Below the pieces are notes generated by a model, which saw only the letters and a list, made by a program, of their open reading frames with translations, was not told where the DNA came from and did not search any database. This document shows positions 1-8,468 of a stretch of DNA of 9,899 nucleotides, piece after piece (the first letter of the stretch is position 1; every line of letters starts with the position of its first letter). The stretch spans positions 1 to 9,899 of the forward strand of contig JBBILU010000038.1 of the NCBI GenBank assembly GCA_037444775.1. Reading direction: 5' to 3'. The position numbers and the translations under genes were made by a program. The DNA comes from JBBILU01 sp037444775 (GTDB taxonomy: Bacteria; Patescibacteriota; Gracilibacteria; BD1-5; UBA6164).

Positions 1-4
1 TTTT

Positions 5-799
5 TTATTTCAATTCTAACATTACAGGACAATGATCACTTCCCTCAACTTCAGTTAAATATTTTATTCGAGAAACATTTTCAATAAAATCTTTGTTTAC
101 AATAAAATAATCAATTCTCCATCAAACATTATTTTGTCTTGCTCAAGCTCTATAACTCCACCAAGAATAAGTATCTAATTTGTTTGGATAAAAATATCTC
201 CAAACATCAAGATTTCAATCATCAATAAATTCTCCTATTTTCTGTCTTTCAATAGGCAAAAATCAAATAGAATTTATATTTTCTTTTGGTCTTGCTATAT
301 CAATTTCAGTATGACAAATATTAAAATCTCAAGTTATAATTATTTCTTTTTTTTCTCTTTTTAATTTTCTTGTATAATTAATTAAATGTTTGTAAAAATC
401 CAATTTATAAGTTAACATTTCTGTTCAATCTGCTCTTGTTCAACCATTGGGAAAATATCAATTAAATAAAACTATATGTTTTCATTTATATCTAAATTCT
501 AATTCTGTGACTCTTCAATCTGTATTAAAATGTTCCAAAGTATCAAAATCATTTTTTAAATCTATGACTTCAATATTTTCTTTATAAAAAATTGCTGTTC
601 CAGCATATCAAGCCTTAGTTCAAATATGCCATAAATATTTATAAGAGTCTATTTCTCAAACTTCTTTTTTGAATTGTTCTTCAAAAGCTTTTGTTTCTTG
701 AATACAAAAAATATCAGGATTTTCATTTTCTAAAAATTCTTTAAGTCATTTTTTAGCAACTGCTCTAATTCAATTAACATTCCATGAAATTATTTTCAT
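5..799 (-). CDS. xthA: Exodeoxyribonuclease III / AP endonuclease
   Basis: Complete 264-residue protein of the ExoIII/APE1 branch of the endonuclease-exonuclease-phosphatase fold, which cuts DNA at abasic sites and trims 3' ends in base-excision repair. Read with TGA as Gly it shows the full catalytic set: WNVNG (N7, N9), QET with metal-binding E35, FNGYFPNGG (Y115), TGDFN (D158, N160), the NNVGWRIDYF block and the terminal SDHCPV (D255, H256). Length is normal for the family. TGG encodes the conserved Trp in WNVNG and, right after a TGA-Gly, in GWRIDYF, which separates UGA=Gly from UGA=Trp. Codon 244 is CGA, the only CGA I found in any large gene here. The ATG gives the canonical MKIISWNVNG start; no Shine-Dalgarno is visible. 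It is divergent from secF, with the promoter presumably in the 374-bp gap. Confidence 0.96.
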
Positions 800-850
800 A
801 TTTTTTTGTTATAAATAAAATTTATGAAAATATATTATTTACTTAATAAT

Positions 851-1015
851 ATCATCCCTCTTCAAATCCGACTAGTTTTTCTAGATTCAAAATTTGGACT
901 TAAAAATTCATAAAATTGCTCTAAATAATTATCAAAAATTAAGTCTAGTAAAATTAACGGATAAATCAAATTTATTTTCCAAAAAAATTCTATCGTCCCG
1001 TTTCAAATCCGACCA
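851..1015. repeat. Pair of 24-bp direct repeats
   Basis: Copies at 851-874 and 992-1015 agree at 20 of 24 positions; the shared core is TTCAAATCCGAC. They are 141 bp apart in the same orientation and clearly richer in G+C than their surroundings. They could be regulator binding sites for xthA or secF, or remnants of a dispersed extragenic repeat. Nothing in the window identifies the binding partner. Confidence 0.5.
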
Positions 1016-1112
1016 ATTTTAGATTAAAAATAATTCATATTTTGGTTTATACTTTGAATACAAGTAATTATTGAATTTAAGTAGGACAATAGAACAAAAA
1101 ATCTTATTTTTC

Positions 1113-1140
1113 TTGCTTTTTGAATTCTTTTTAATAAAAT
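1113..1140 (+). promoter_or_regulatory. Possible secF promoter
   Basis: TTGCTT at 1113-1118 and TAAAAT at 1135-1140, 16 bp apart, about 33 bp before the secF ATG. The same TTGCTT -35 box recurs at three other predicted promoters in the window, which makes it slightly more believable in this AT-rich background. Confidence 0.35.
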
Positions 1141-1173
1141 CCACGAGTATCTTAAAATTTATAAAACCTTATT

Positions 1174-2211
1174 ATGAAATTAGCAGTTATTAAAAATAGA
1201 ATTGTTTATTTATCTATTTCTCTTGTATTTTTTGTTATATCTTTATTTGTTATAATTTTTTGAAACTTAAATTATTGAATAGATATGACTGGTTGAATGC
1301 AATTAGAATTTGAATATAAAGATAATTCTGCAATTACTTTTGATAAAAAATATTTTGATTCTTTCCAAACAGAAATATCCAATATGGCAAAAGAAGAAAA
1401 AATTAATTGAAAAGAAGTAATAAATTCGGTTTCTATTTATAAAATTAGCTGAATAAATAATTTTGTTGTTGAAGTATGATTTCAAAGAGGTTTTTCTGAA
1501 AAAGAGATTCAGAATTCAAAAGATTCTTTTAAAATAAAAATAATTAATATGTTTGAGTCAATTAATTCTACAGAATTTAAATTTGTAAATTATTTAAACA
1601 TTTGAGCAAGTTTTTGAGATTATATAAAAAATACAGCAATTATAACTTTAATCATTGCTATTATTTGAATTAGTCTTTATATTGCTTGGACTTTTTCTTG
1701 AATTGCTTCTTGAATTAGTTCATCTTTATTTGCTTTGTTAACAATTATAACATTATTTCATGATGTTGTAATTGCAAGTTGATTATATATTATAACTTCA
1801 ATGTTTTTCCCAGAGTACAAAATTGATACATTTTTTGTGACTGCACTATTAACAATACTTTGATATTCTATAAATGATACAATTGTAGTTTTTGATAGAA
1901 TTAGATCTAATATGAAAACAAAAATTAATTGAAAAATAGATTTAAAAGAAATTATTGATTTTTCAATAAATGATACAATAACAAGAAGTATTTATTCTAG
2001 TTTAACTTTATTTTTCGTATTATTAACTACTTTTATATTTTGACCAGAAAGCTTAAAATGATTTATTTTATTAATGCTTTTTTGAACTATAATTTGAACC
2101 TATTCATCAATATTTATAGCTTCTCCATTATTATATGAATTAAACAAAAATAAGGAATTAAAAGAAATTGTAAAAAAAGAATATAATGAAGAAGATAAAA
2201 TAGTTGTATAA
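1174..2211 (+). CDS. secF: Protein translocase subunit SecF
   Basis: 345-residue inner-membrane protein of the RND-related SecDF complex, which uses the proton gradient to help pull secreted proteins through SecYEG. Residues about 10-30 form TM1, followed by the SecF signature NYGIDMTGGMQLEF (33-46). A periplasmic P1-like segment spans about 47-150. Five further hydrophobic segments follow, with the family motifs FHDVVIASG (195-203), LGYSINDTIVVFDRIR (229-244), the NDTITRSIYSSLT block (266-278) and GTYSSIFIASPLLYE (308-322). All key glycines except the first of the TGG motif are TGA. Length is typical of SecF alone, so this is not a SecDF fusion. No secD is adjacent: the neighbour upstream is divergent xthA, so secD must lie elsewhere. 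The ATG is the first in frame before TM1; no Shine-Dalgarno is seen. Confidence 0.96.
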
Positions 2212-2280
2212 TTTATCTAATAAAAATCTCATTTACACAAAACTTTTATTTTCTAAAATAATTTTAATTAATTTTCAGCA

Positions 2281-2306
2281 AAAAAGCCTATAAAATAGGC
2301 TTTTTT
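2281..2306. terminator. Bidirectional rho-independent terminator
   Basis: Perfect 10-bp arms AAAAAGCCTA / TAGGCTTTTT at 2281-2290 and 2296-2305 around a 5-nt loop, with a U-run on either strand. It sits 70 bp after the secF stop and overlaps the stop of the opposing methyltransferase gene (2305-2307), so it can end both convergent transcripts. Confidence 0.9.
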
Positions 2307-3006
2307 ATCTCTTTCCATAACAAATAATATATTCTTCAAAACTTCTATCTCTACAAGCTTTTGGCTTGTATTCAGTAAATCTTTCAAAATTTTCATTAAT
2401 AATATTTAATAAATCTGGAAAATCTTCTCATTTAAAAACTTTTAAAAGCAAGTTTCATCATTTTTTTAGAAAAATCTCACTAAATTTCACAATTTCAATA
2501 TTTAATTCAACAGAAGCAAATTGATCAACATCTTTTCTTCAAGTTGTATTTGGAGCAATATCACTTGTAATTAAATCAAATTTATTTCCAAATCAAATAT
2601 ATTTCTCAACTTCTGGAACTAATTTTTCAAAGTCAAAAATCGAACAAACTATTGTATTAATATTACTTTGAGAATATTTATCTATTTTTTTCAAGTCAAT
2701 TCAAACAATTTGACCAGAATCTTTTATAATTCTTTTTATATATTGAATAAAACTTCAAGGAGCAGCTCAAATATCACAAACATTCATTCAAGAAGAAATT
2801 ATTCAAAAATGTTCTTGAAGTTCCATTAATTTATAAACACTTCTAGCTCTATAACCTTCTTCTTTAGCTTTTTTATAATAATCATCTCTTATAATATATG
2901 GAGCTGGTTTTTTTTCTTTTTTTTGAAGTCTGTAAGTTTCTTTTTTTTCTTTTGGTAATCAAAATTTTTCACTCAAACTTTTTTTTGCTACTTTTTTTCT
3001 AAACAT
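2305..3006 (-). CDS. rlmE: RlmE/FtsJ-family 23S rRNA 2'-O-methyltransferase
   Basis: 233-residue SAM-dependent methyltransferase of the FtsJ/RlmE family, which methylates the 2'-OH of the A-loop uridine (U2552 in E. coli) late in 50S assembly. Visible are YYKKAKEEGYRARSVYKL (substrate-binding region), SAM motif I CDIGAAPGSF (77-86), acidic motif VGIDLKKI (101-108), SDIAPNTTG (148-156), LLLKVFKGED (186-195) and RSFEEYII (221-228). The K-D-K-E catalytic tetrad of RlmE maps to K59, D149, K189 and E224. The first 40 residues are basic and lysine-rich, longer than in E. coli, and may contact rRNA. Chosen start is ATG at 3006; an in-frame ATG at 3036 would add MQTINKLIKN and cannot be excluded. Divergent from the two-component operon. 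Confidence 0.93.
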
Positions 3007-3083
3007 ATTTTTTATTAATTTATTAATTGTTTGCATTATATGAATAAAAAAAGTTTTGCAAAATTTAAAAATTAAATTTTTTA

Positions 3084-3111
3084 TTGAAAAAAATACTTTT
3101 TTGTTTATAAA
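3084..3111 (+). promoter_or_regulatory. Predicted promoter of the two-component operon
   Basis: TTGAAA at 3084-3089 and TATAAA at 3106-3111 with 16-bp spacing, predicting a start near 3118 and a 5' leader of about 24 nt before the regulator ATG. An inverted repeat covers the -10 box (separate entry). Confidence 0.45.
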
Positions 3112-3118
3112 TAAACAA
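3101..3118. promoter_or_regulatory. Inverted repeat over the regulator -10 box (possible operator)
   Basis: TTGTTTATAAATAAACAA is a perfect 7-bp inverted repeat around a 4-bp centre, overlapping the predicted -10 and start site, 23 bp before the regulator ATG. A second perfect 7-bp inverted repeat, AAATTTA...TAAATTT, lies at 3061-3079. Either could be a site for autoregulation. In this base composition, chance symmetry is a real alternative. Confidence 0.35.
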
Positions 3119-3141
3119 ATTTTTATAATTAAAATGTTTTT

Positions 3142-3810
3142 ATGCAAAAAATTCTTTTGGTAGAAGATGATACTTGAATATGAAATTCATTAAAACTTTA
3201 TTTAGAAAATTCTAATTTTGAGGTTGAATTGCATCAAACTTGAGCATTTGTTATGGAAAAAATAAATAGCTTTTCTCCAGATTTAATGATTCTTGATATA
3301 AATTTACCAAAAAAAAATTGAATTGAAATTTGTAAAGAGTTAAGAAATGTAAGCAATTTACCAGTTATAATGTTAACAGCAAAAACAAGTGAATTAGATA
3401 AAATAAATTGACTTGAAATTGGTGCTGATGATTATATTCCAAAGCCATTTTCTCCAAGAGAATTACTTGCTAGAATTAATTCAATCTTAAGAAGAACAAA
3501 ACCAAATAATCTAGAAAATTCAGAAAAATTAGTTTGGGGAAATATTTCTATAAATAAAACAGAAAGAGTTATACAAAAAAACCAAAAAGAAATTATTTTA
3601 ACAAAAAATGAATTTGATTTGATTGTGAAACTTTTTGAAGCTAATTGAAAACTTGTTTCAAGAGAAGTTTTGATGACTGAAGTTATGTGATATGATAATT
3701 ATATTTATGATAGAACTTTGGATACTCATATAAAAAATCTTAGAAAGAAATTAGATTTAAAAGATGTAATTATTACCATAAGATGAGAATGATATAAAAT
3801 TAAAATTTAA
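3142..3810 (+). CDS. OmpR/PhoB-family response regulator
   Basis: 222-residue two-domain DNA-binding regulator. The receiver domain (about 1-118) has the acidic pair in LLVEDDTG (D9, D10), the phospho-acceptor Asp in LMILDINLP, the conserved Thr in VIMLTAKT and the Lys in ADDYIPKPFSPREL. A linker leads to a C-terminal winged helix (about 128-222) with LTKNEFDLIVKL, the recognition-helix region RTLDTHIKNLRKKL and the terminal wing IRGEGYKIKI. All residues needed for phosphotransfer are present. It is followed after 2 bp by its sensor kinase, so the two are co-transcribed and form a cognate pair. The regulon is not visible here. Confidence 0.95.
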
Positions 3811-3812
3811 TT

Positions 3813-5117
3813 ATGACTTTAATTCAAAAATTCATCATTGCTTTACTTTCAAGCATTTTACTTATAGCAATCGTAAATATTGCTTGATTTTATCTGTTTT
3901 ATAGTTCTTATTTGAAAGCTTTTTTGGCTGAAAAAATTAATGCAAAGTCTGAAATAACAATTGATTATATAAACTCTTTGGTTGAAAAACAATCTCTTGA
4001 TGATATTGATAATATTTTTTCTGAAACTGAAATAAATCTTTTTGACTTACTTGAAAAAAATAATTGAAAAATCCCTCTAAATACAAAAGAAAATACAGAT
4101 ATTGTAATAAATTATTTACTAAAATCTTGAGTTGCTCCAAAATATATTGAAGATATTGTTCCCACAAATAATTTTGAAGAATTATTAAAAACTCTAAAAG
4201 ATAAGAATTCTCCAGAATATGAATTCTTGAATAAATTAACTGTTTCTATTGCTATAACAAACACAATTACGATAATATTAATTTTGTTATTTTTTATATT
4301 TTTTTCAAGAAAAACAATTTTGCCAATTAGAGAAGTTACAAAACAAATTAAAAAATTTTCTCCGTGAAAAACTGAAGAAATCACAACATACAAAAATAAA
4401 GATGAAATTTGATTTCTAGTTAATGCAATCAATGATTTAAATAAAAAATTATTAGTTCAAGAATGAATTAGAAGAAAATTACTTTGAGATATTTCTCATG
4501 AATTAAAAACTCCAATAACATCTATACAATGCTATCTTGAATGAATTATGGATTGAGTAATCAAACTAAATGATAAAAATTTGCATTTAATAACAGCAGA
4601 AATGAAAAGACTAATTAGTCTTGTAAACAAAATTATGGATTACGAAAAATTTGAAAATAATGTTTTAGTTTTAGAAAAAAGTGAAGAAAATCTTTATGAT
4701 ATTTTGACTTGAGTTGTAGAAACTCATAAAAATAAATTAAAAACTAATTATCAAAGTATCAAAATAGCTTGAGAAATAAACTTAAAAAAGCTAATTGATA
4801 AAAATTTATTTAAACAATTAGCTCATAATTTGATTGGTAATTTTTTAAAATATGCTTGAAAAAATTCTTTACTAACAATAAATATTGGTAAAAATTATAT
4901 AGATTTTATTGATAATTGAATTTGAATAAAACAAAGTGAAATTCCCTATTTGATGGAAAAATTTTATCAAGGAAATTCTTCAAAAACTTGAAAAGTTGAT
5001 GAAAGATGAATCTGAATTTGACTTAGTATAGTTTGAAAAATAATTTCTTCTCATAATTGGACTTACAAAATCAAATCTGATTTATGAAAATGATTTAGTT
5101 TCAAAATTTATTTTTAA
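3813..5117 (+). CDS. Membrane sensor histidine kinase
   Basis: 434-residue HisKA/HATPase_c kinase, partner of the regulator 2 bp upstream. TM1 at about 6-32, an extracytoplasmic sensor segment of about 110 residues (33-145) with no fold I recognise, TM2 at about 146-165, then a HAMP-like linker (RKTILPIREVTKQIKKF...DEIGFLVNAINDL). The H box is GDISHELKTPITS with phospho-acceptor H229; the N box is HNLIGNFLKYAGKN (338-351); G1 is DNGIGI (367-372); F box EKFYQGNSS; G2 is RGIGIGLSIV (398-407). In the G1 and G2 boxes every glycine is a TGA codon. The kinase looks fully functional. The ligand cannot be deduced from the sequence. It ends 11 bp from the convergent ATPase gene, with only T/A-rich sequence and no hairpin between them. 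Confidence 0.95.
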
Positions 5118-5128
5118 TTATTTTTTTT

Positions 5129-6334
5129 TTATTTAATTAATCAAAGAATCCAAAGTGGAATAATTTTCTCACTTTCAGAAATCACAATATTATCTTTTAC
5201 AATATACATATTAGTTCAATATTTTTTTATTTCTTTATTTTTTCATCATATTTCAAAGTCAAAAACTGTATCAAAAATTTGTAATCTAAAATCTCAAAGT
5301 TTTGGTGTAAATATTTCCATATTTTCTATCTTTTTTACTTGAGAAACAAAAAAACATTCTCTCAAAACTCAAATATCACAAGAGATATTATAAGCATTAT
5401 ATAAATTAGTATTTCACAAAAATATTTTGTATTCTTTTCTAACTCTTTCAGATAAATTTCAAAATTTAGGAATAAGTGAAATAACTCAAATTTTATCAAG
5501 CAAAGTCAAAACATTTTCAATAATAACTTTATCAACTCAAACTTTTTTTGACAATAAAGAAAAACTTAATTCAGAAGGAGTTGAATTTGCAATAAAATAA
5601 ATAAGTTTTCTAAGTTTGTCCAAAGATTGGGTTTGTAAATTGATAAATACAGGTAAATCTTCAAGAATTATTTTATCAAATAAATTTTGAAATTTAGAAA
5701 TATATCACTCTTTTTCAATTTCTTTTAAATATGGATATTGTCATTTTTGTATAAAATCCTCAAAATAAGAAAATTTATGTAATGTTCCATAAGTAGCAGA
5801 AATATTTTGATGATTTTTTAATATTTCATCTAAGGAAAAATTTGGAATATTTATATTATGATATAATTTTAAATATTCTTTATAATTCATAGTATGTACC
5901 TTATAAAAGCTAACCCTTCTTGATAAATCAAGTATTCATTTATATAAATCTAATGAACTAGAACCAGAAAAAATTACTTTTACATTAGGGAAACTATCAT
6001 AAATACTTTTCATCTCACTTGTCCAATTTTTATATTTATGAATTTCATCTATATAAAAAGTTTTCAAAGAAAGCTCGTTATTTAAAAAAAATATAAACTT
6101 AAAAAGTCAAATATCTTTTAAAATAGGATTATCAGCAGAAAAATAAAATCAAGATTTAGTTTCCCCAAGCTTTTGAAGTAAAATAGTTGTTTTTCAAACT
6201 CATCTTTCTCAAATAAGTCAGATTATTTTATCATTCCAATTTATTGTTTGATATATGTCTCTTTTAAAATCATAAGACAAATTTTCAATTAATTTATCTT
6301 GAATATTTTTTAAGATAATAAATTCTTGCTTCAT
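5129..6334 (-). CDS. AAA_14/DUF4143-type ATPase
   Basis: 401-residue ATPase of the family joining an AAA+ domain to a C-terminal region that carries a degenerate nuclease-like fold. Walker A is GERGVGKTT (42-50), Walker B KTFYIDEIH (91-99), and the sensor-1 strand VIFSGSSSLDL (120-130). Residues 240-300 look like a winged helix (PSELSFSLLSKKVGV...VLTLLDKIGVI). The C-terminus has the family's FEIGGKNKEIKKY segment (360-372), equivalent to the E-x-GGK motif of these proteins. Family members are common, patchily distributed accessory genes of unclear function; some lie near toxin-antitoxin or defence genes, but no partner is adjacent here. It has its own good promoter (6371-6398). The ATG at 6334 gives the usual short N-terminus before the P-loop. 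Confidence 0.88.
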
Positions 6335-6370
6335 ATATATTTAATTATAAAATAATCTTATATAGTTTAT

Positions 6371-6398
6371 ATTATAATATCTATTACAAATAAAGCAA
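6371..6398 (-). promoter_or_regulatory. Predicted promoter of the AAA_14 ATPase
   Basis: On the minus strand, TTGCTT (6398-6393), 16-bp spacing and a perfect TATAAT (6376-6371), predicting a start near 6364 and a leader of about 30 nt. It lies in the 105-bp gap after the upstream AAA gene, so the ATPase need not depend on read-through. Confidence 0.6.
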
Positions 6399-6439
6399 AT
6401 TTTTAACAAAAGAACTCTCTAAAAATTTTATCATAAAAA

Positions 6440-7735
6440 TTAACCCAACTTTTTTTCCCAATTATCATAAACACTCATATCTACCATTTTTAAAGAAGAA
6501 GTTGTTTCTGAAATTGCTTTTTCAAGTAGTTCCATTGTAATAACTTGTTTTTCTAACTTTTTTCTAATTTCTTCTAAATTATGCGATTCTGAATTACTCA
6601 AAGAATTTGCTAAATCAAGAATTCATCTACTTGCATCACGAGAAACCTCATCACAAATAGTTTCAATATCAGAAGAAACATATCATTCTGTTAAAGTAGC
6701 TAATTTTTCATAATCAATTTTTTCACTTGGTCTACTCGATCTCTCTATATAAATATGAAATAATTCTTTTCTAGCTTCAAAATCTGGTGGTCCTATATAA
6801 ATTTTTTTGTCAAGTCTTCAACTTCTAAGAATAGCTGAATCAAGATGATCTGGTCTATTTGTTGCTGCAATTATTATTAAATTTGGAGCTTCTTCAGCCA
6901 AAGCATTAAATTCTTGCAAGAATTGACTAACTTCTTCTGCTTTATTTGCATCAATATTATTTGTTCTTTTACTAAGAATTGAGTCTATTTCATCAAGAAA
7001 AAGTAAAATTGGTCATTTATGACTAGCTTCTTTAGCTTTTGTAAAAAAATTTCTAATATTTTGAGTTGTTTGATGTTGGTAACTAGAGCCAAACTCTCAA
7101 GCAGATTTTTGAATAAATCAAGCTCACAACTCTTCAGCTAATTTTTTTGTGATAAAAGTTTTTCCAGTTCACGGAGGTCAATAAAATAAAAGTCAAGTTG
7201 GGATATTTACTTTAAACTTTTTATAAGCTTCATACATTTCTACATAAACAGAATTTTTTCAGTCAGTTTTATTTTTATCTAATCATTCTACCAAAAATTT
7301 GAACTTCAAAGGATTTATAAAACTTTCTCTTAATTCTTTTTGCAAATCTTTCATTCAAGCAATTCCAGCAAATCAAAATGTTGGATCATTTTCTTTTTTT
7401 GTAAAATATTTTATTTCAATTTCTCATCAAGCAGCTTCTTTAGATGAACCTCAAATTTGTTTTTGTCAGTATTTTTCTCATTCGGAAATAGCTTCTGGAG
7501 TGAAAAATTTTTCTTTAAAAGATTCAAAAATATCTGAGGCCTTTGTTGTACTTGATTCTTGTTCTCAAGAATTTTTCTCTAAATTTTTTTCTTGTTTTAA
7601 AACTTTTTCTGTTTCTTCTAAATCTTTTTTTGCTTTTTCAAAAGATTCATAATCTCAAAAAAGCTCGTTAAATTTATTTCATCAAATCATATTATTCATA
7701 AAAGATTCAAATGAATCATCTTTTTGTGTTGTCAT
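6440..7735 (-). CDS. Classical AAA ATPase (Cdc48/FtsH-like single module)
   Basis: 431-residue protein with one classical AAA module and no protease domain. Walker A is GPPGTGKT (186-193), Walker B LLFLDEID (244-251), and the second region of homology IAATNRPDHLDSAILRSGRLDKKI (289-312) contains arginine fingers R304 and R307. A pore-loop-like GSSYQHQ (216-222) offers Y219 as the translocating aromatic. The helical lid ends in TEGYVSSDIETICDEVSRDASR (349-370). The first 115 residues are charged, Glu/Lys-rich and partly coiled coil, and probably bind substrate or adaptor. In Walker A two glycines are TGA and one GGA. Role inferred: a hexameric unfoldase or remodelling enzyme. Substrate unknown. 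An open frame on the opposite strand at 7299-7652 is a shadow of this gene. Confidence 0.93.
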
Positions 7736-7999
7736 TTTAGTTATAGTTAAAAAATATTTTTTTTGATTTTAACATAAAAATAAAAAAAAGAAAAAATTTT
7801 TGCGAAAAAAAATGTTTCAGAATCTGTATTATTGATTGAACTGTAGAGAAAAGGCAGTGCCTTTTCTCTACAAAATGAAATTTATGTAATTTTTGTTCAG
7901 AAAAAAAGAGATGTTTTTGCTAAATATCTCTATAAGTTAAGAATTTAGATTCCTCTGATTAAATGATTAACAAGATTTAATGGCTCATTTTTTTTTGCA
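7736..7999. other. Gene-free spacer before the tandem modules
   Basis: 264 bp upstream of the AAA gene with no credible ORF on either strand. It holds poly-A/T tracts, a long perfect hairpin (7843-7871) and a weaker one with AGAGAT at 7907-7912 and ATCTCT at 7926-7931. The AAA gene promoter must be in the left part, but I cannot choose one box pair over others. The 408-bp repeat homology begins at its right end. Confidence 0.6.
7843..7871. terminator. Perfect 13-bp hairpin, terminator-like without a U-run
   Basis: Arms GTAGAGAAAAGGC and GCCTTTTCTCTAC around a 3-nt loop AGT, flanked by A/T sequence but followed by no clear T-tract on either strand. It could end leftward transcription coming from the LamG gene and modules before it enters the AAA gene. 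It could equally be a dispersed palindrome or an mRNA stabiliser. Confidence 0.45.
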
Positions 8000-8020
8000 A
8001 AAAAAGTTACCTCACCCTAA

Positions 8021-8041
8021 CCCTCTCCTCAAAGGAGAGGG
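8021..8041. other. GC-rich hairpin at the repeat left end
   Basis: CCCTCTCCT / AGGAGAGGG, 9 bp around CAA, about 20 bp beyond the truncated LamG stop of unit 1. In units 2 and 3 the left arm is mutated and only a 5-bp core CCTCT/AGAGG remains. It lies where a LamG terminator would be, but lacks a U-run in either direction. The same short CCCTCTCC...GGAGAGGG style palindrome occurs as a dispersed repeat in many genomes. Confidence 0.5.
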
Positions 8042-8060
8042 AATAATAAGGAATTATTCT

Positions 8061-8105
8061 CTATTTTATCGTACTGCCATAAACTATCTTGATTTCTTTT
8101 TCTAA
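8061..8105 (-). pseudogene. Truncated LamG 3' end, unit 1
   Basis: Encodes LEKEIKIVYGSTIK followed by TAG, matching the last residues of the intact LamG protein at 8877 (LSEKEIKEVYGSTIK). Upstream the homology ends abruptly where the small-peptide promoter begins. There is no start and no fold: this is a by-product of the duplication. Confidence 0.8.
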
Positions 8106-8112
8106 AGAAAAA

Positions 8113-8140
8113 TTTGATTATTTTATACTTTCTATACAAT
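8113..8140 (+). promoter_or_regulatory. Predicted promoter of small peptide 1
   Basis: TTTGAT (8113-8118) or TTGATT (8114-8119) with TACAAT at 8135-8140, 15-16 bp apart. Seven bases beyond the -10 lies 8147, exactly the first base of the leader hairpin. The -35 is weak; the -10 is good. Confidence 0.45.
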
Positions 8141-8146
8141 ACTTTT

Positions 8147-8187
8147 GCTAATGAAAATTAGCTTTTATCTTTTAATGGCAAGGGGAT
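8147..8187 (+). promoter_or_regulatory. Leader of peptide 1 mRNA: 5' hairpin and SD-pairing segment
   Basis: GCTAAT-GAAA-ATTAGC (8147-8162) forms a 6-bp stem with a GAAA loop, at the predicted 5' end. Downstream, AUCUUUU (8167-8173) can pair with AAGGGGAU (8180-8187), which contains the Shine-Dalgarno, using three G-U pairs. This could keep the ribosome site closed, as is common in type I toxin mRNAs. Confidence 0.45.
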
Positions 8188-8194
8188 AGTTAAT

Positions 8195-8266
8195 ATGCCT
8201 CGCTTCTTTATTCTTATTATCGTAGTTATAGTGATAATTTTGCTAACAGTGAATTATTGCTATTAA
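8195..8266 (+). CDS. Small hydrophobic membrane peptide 1 (candidate type I toxin)
   Basis: 23 residues beginning MPRFFILIIV and ending NYCY: one basic residue at position 3, then about 15 Ile/Val/Leu/Phe, then a short polar tail. It is preceded by AGGGGA at 8 bp from the ATG, the only clear Shine-Dalgarno type in the window apart from that of its paralogue. It is followed after 7 bp by a perfect terminator. The paralogue in unit 2 has the same length, same start and stop and 13 of 23 identical residues, with hydrophobicity kept at every substituted core position. Size and layout resemble E. coli Ibs peptides (18-19 residues, M-x-R/K then Ile/Val/Leu, terminal Tyr). Toxicity is inferred. Alternatives are a harmless one-span small protein or an RNA with a fortuitous ORF. 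Confidence 0.65.
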   Translation: MPRFFILIIVVIVIILLTVNYCY

Positions 8267-8273
8267 ATACTAC

Positions 8274-8308
8274 AACCAAAAAAGCCTTTGAGAGAGGCTT
8301 TTTTGGTT
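8274..8308. terminator. Bidirectional terminator, unit 1
   Basis: Perfect 14-bp arms AACCAAAAAAGCCT and AGGCTTTTTTGGTT around a 7-nt loop, with T6 on each strand. It ends the peptide mRNA (about 8304) and the opposing RNA (about 8278). Relative to unit 2, two base pairs change on both sides. Confidence 0.9.
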
Positions 8309-8361
8309 TATCTTATAATAGAATAGTTCTATGCCAAGACTTCAATATTTTTATTATCAGT
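8278..8361 (-). ncRNA. Predicted antisense RNA 1 (candidate antitoxin)
   Basis: Predicted 84-nt RNA starting ACUGAU at 8361, 7 nt past a perfect TATAAT, and ending at the shared terminator. Its 5' part is the reverse complement of a diverged copy (8321-8360) of the peptide 1 SD-start-codon region (8182-8222): core match 16 of 19, plus AUGCC at the start codon and AACUAUUCU opposite GGGAUAGUU next to the SD. Against peptide 2 the core matches only 9 of 19. This implies a base-pairing antitoxin acting on its own unit's mRNA. Expression is not shown by the sequence. Confidence 0.55.
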
Positions 8362-8367
8362 GAAAGC

Positions 8368-8396
8368 ATTATATAATTTTTTCTATCAAAAAGCAA
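8368..8396 (-). promoter_or_regulatory. Promoter of antisense RNA 1
   Basis: On the minus strand, TTGCTT (8396-8391), 17-bp spacing, TATAAT (8373-8368). Boxes and spacing are identical in unit 2, while part of the spacer differs. It is stronger by consensus than the peptide promoter, as expected if the antitoxin RNA is in excess. Confidence 0.65.
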
Positions 8397-8468
8397 ATTT
8401 TTTTTATAAAAAAGTTACCTCACTCTAGTCCTCTATTCAAAGGAGAGGGAATAATAAGGAATTATTCT

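Larger units (their letters stand above)
800..1173. other. Divergent intergenic region xthA/secF
   Basis: 374 bp without a convincing gene on either strand. It must hold the promoters of the two divergent genes. It contains two direct copies of a GC-richer motif (851-874 and 992-1015, entered separately) and an imperfect inverted repeat in which TTCTATCGTCC at 988-998 is matched by GGACAATAGAA at 1084-1094 (10 of 11 positions complementary). The rest is A/T-rich filler in which I see no tRNA or riboswitch fold. Confidence 0.6.

Noticed and set aside
860..875. tRNA T-arm, suggested by TTCAAATCC.
   Set aside because: The flanking five bases do not pair and no acceptor, D or anticodon arm is present on either strand at either copy.
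2959..3147. Upstream TTG start at 3147 for the methyltransferase.
   Set aside because: It would add a hydrophobic stretch unlike any RlmE N-terminus and cover the regulator promoter. ATG at 3006 (or 3036) fits the family.
5118..5128. Terminator between the convergent kinase and AAA_14 genes.
   Set aside because: Only an 11-bp T/A-rich gap is present, with no inverted repeat able to form a stem.
7299..7652. A 117-codon open frame on the plus strand.
   Set aside because: It lies wholly opposite the AAA ATPase coding sequence, has no family features, and exists because the minus-strand codon bias suppresses stops in this frame.
8331..8360. A second small peptide gene in each unit starting ATGCCAAG or ATGCTAAA.
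   Set aside because: Frames are not conserved (unit 2 stops after 10 codons), the products are not hydrophobic, and no SD precedes them. The conserved promoter runs the other way.
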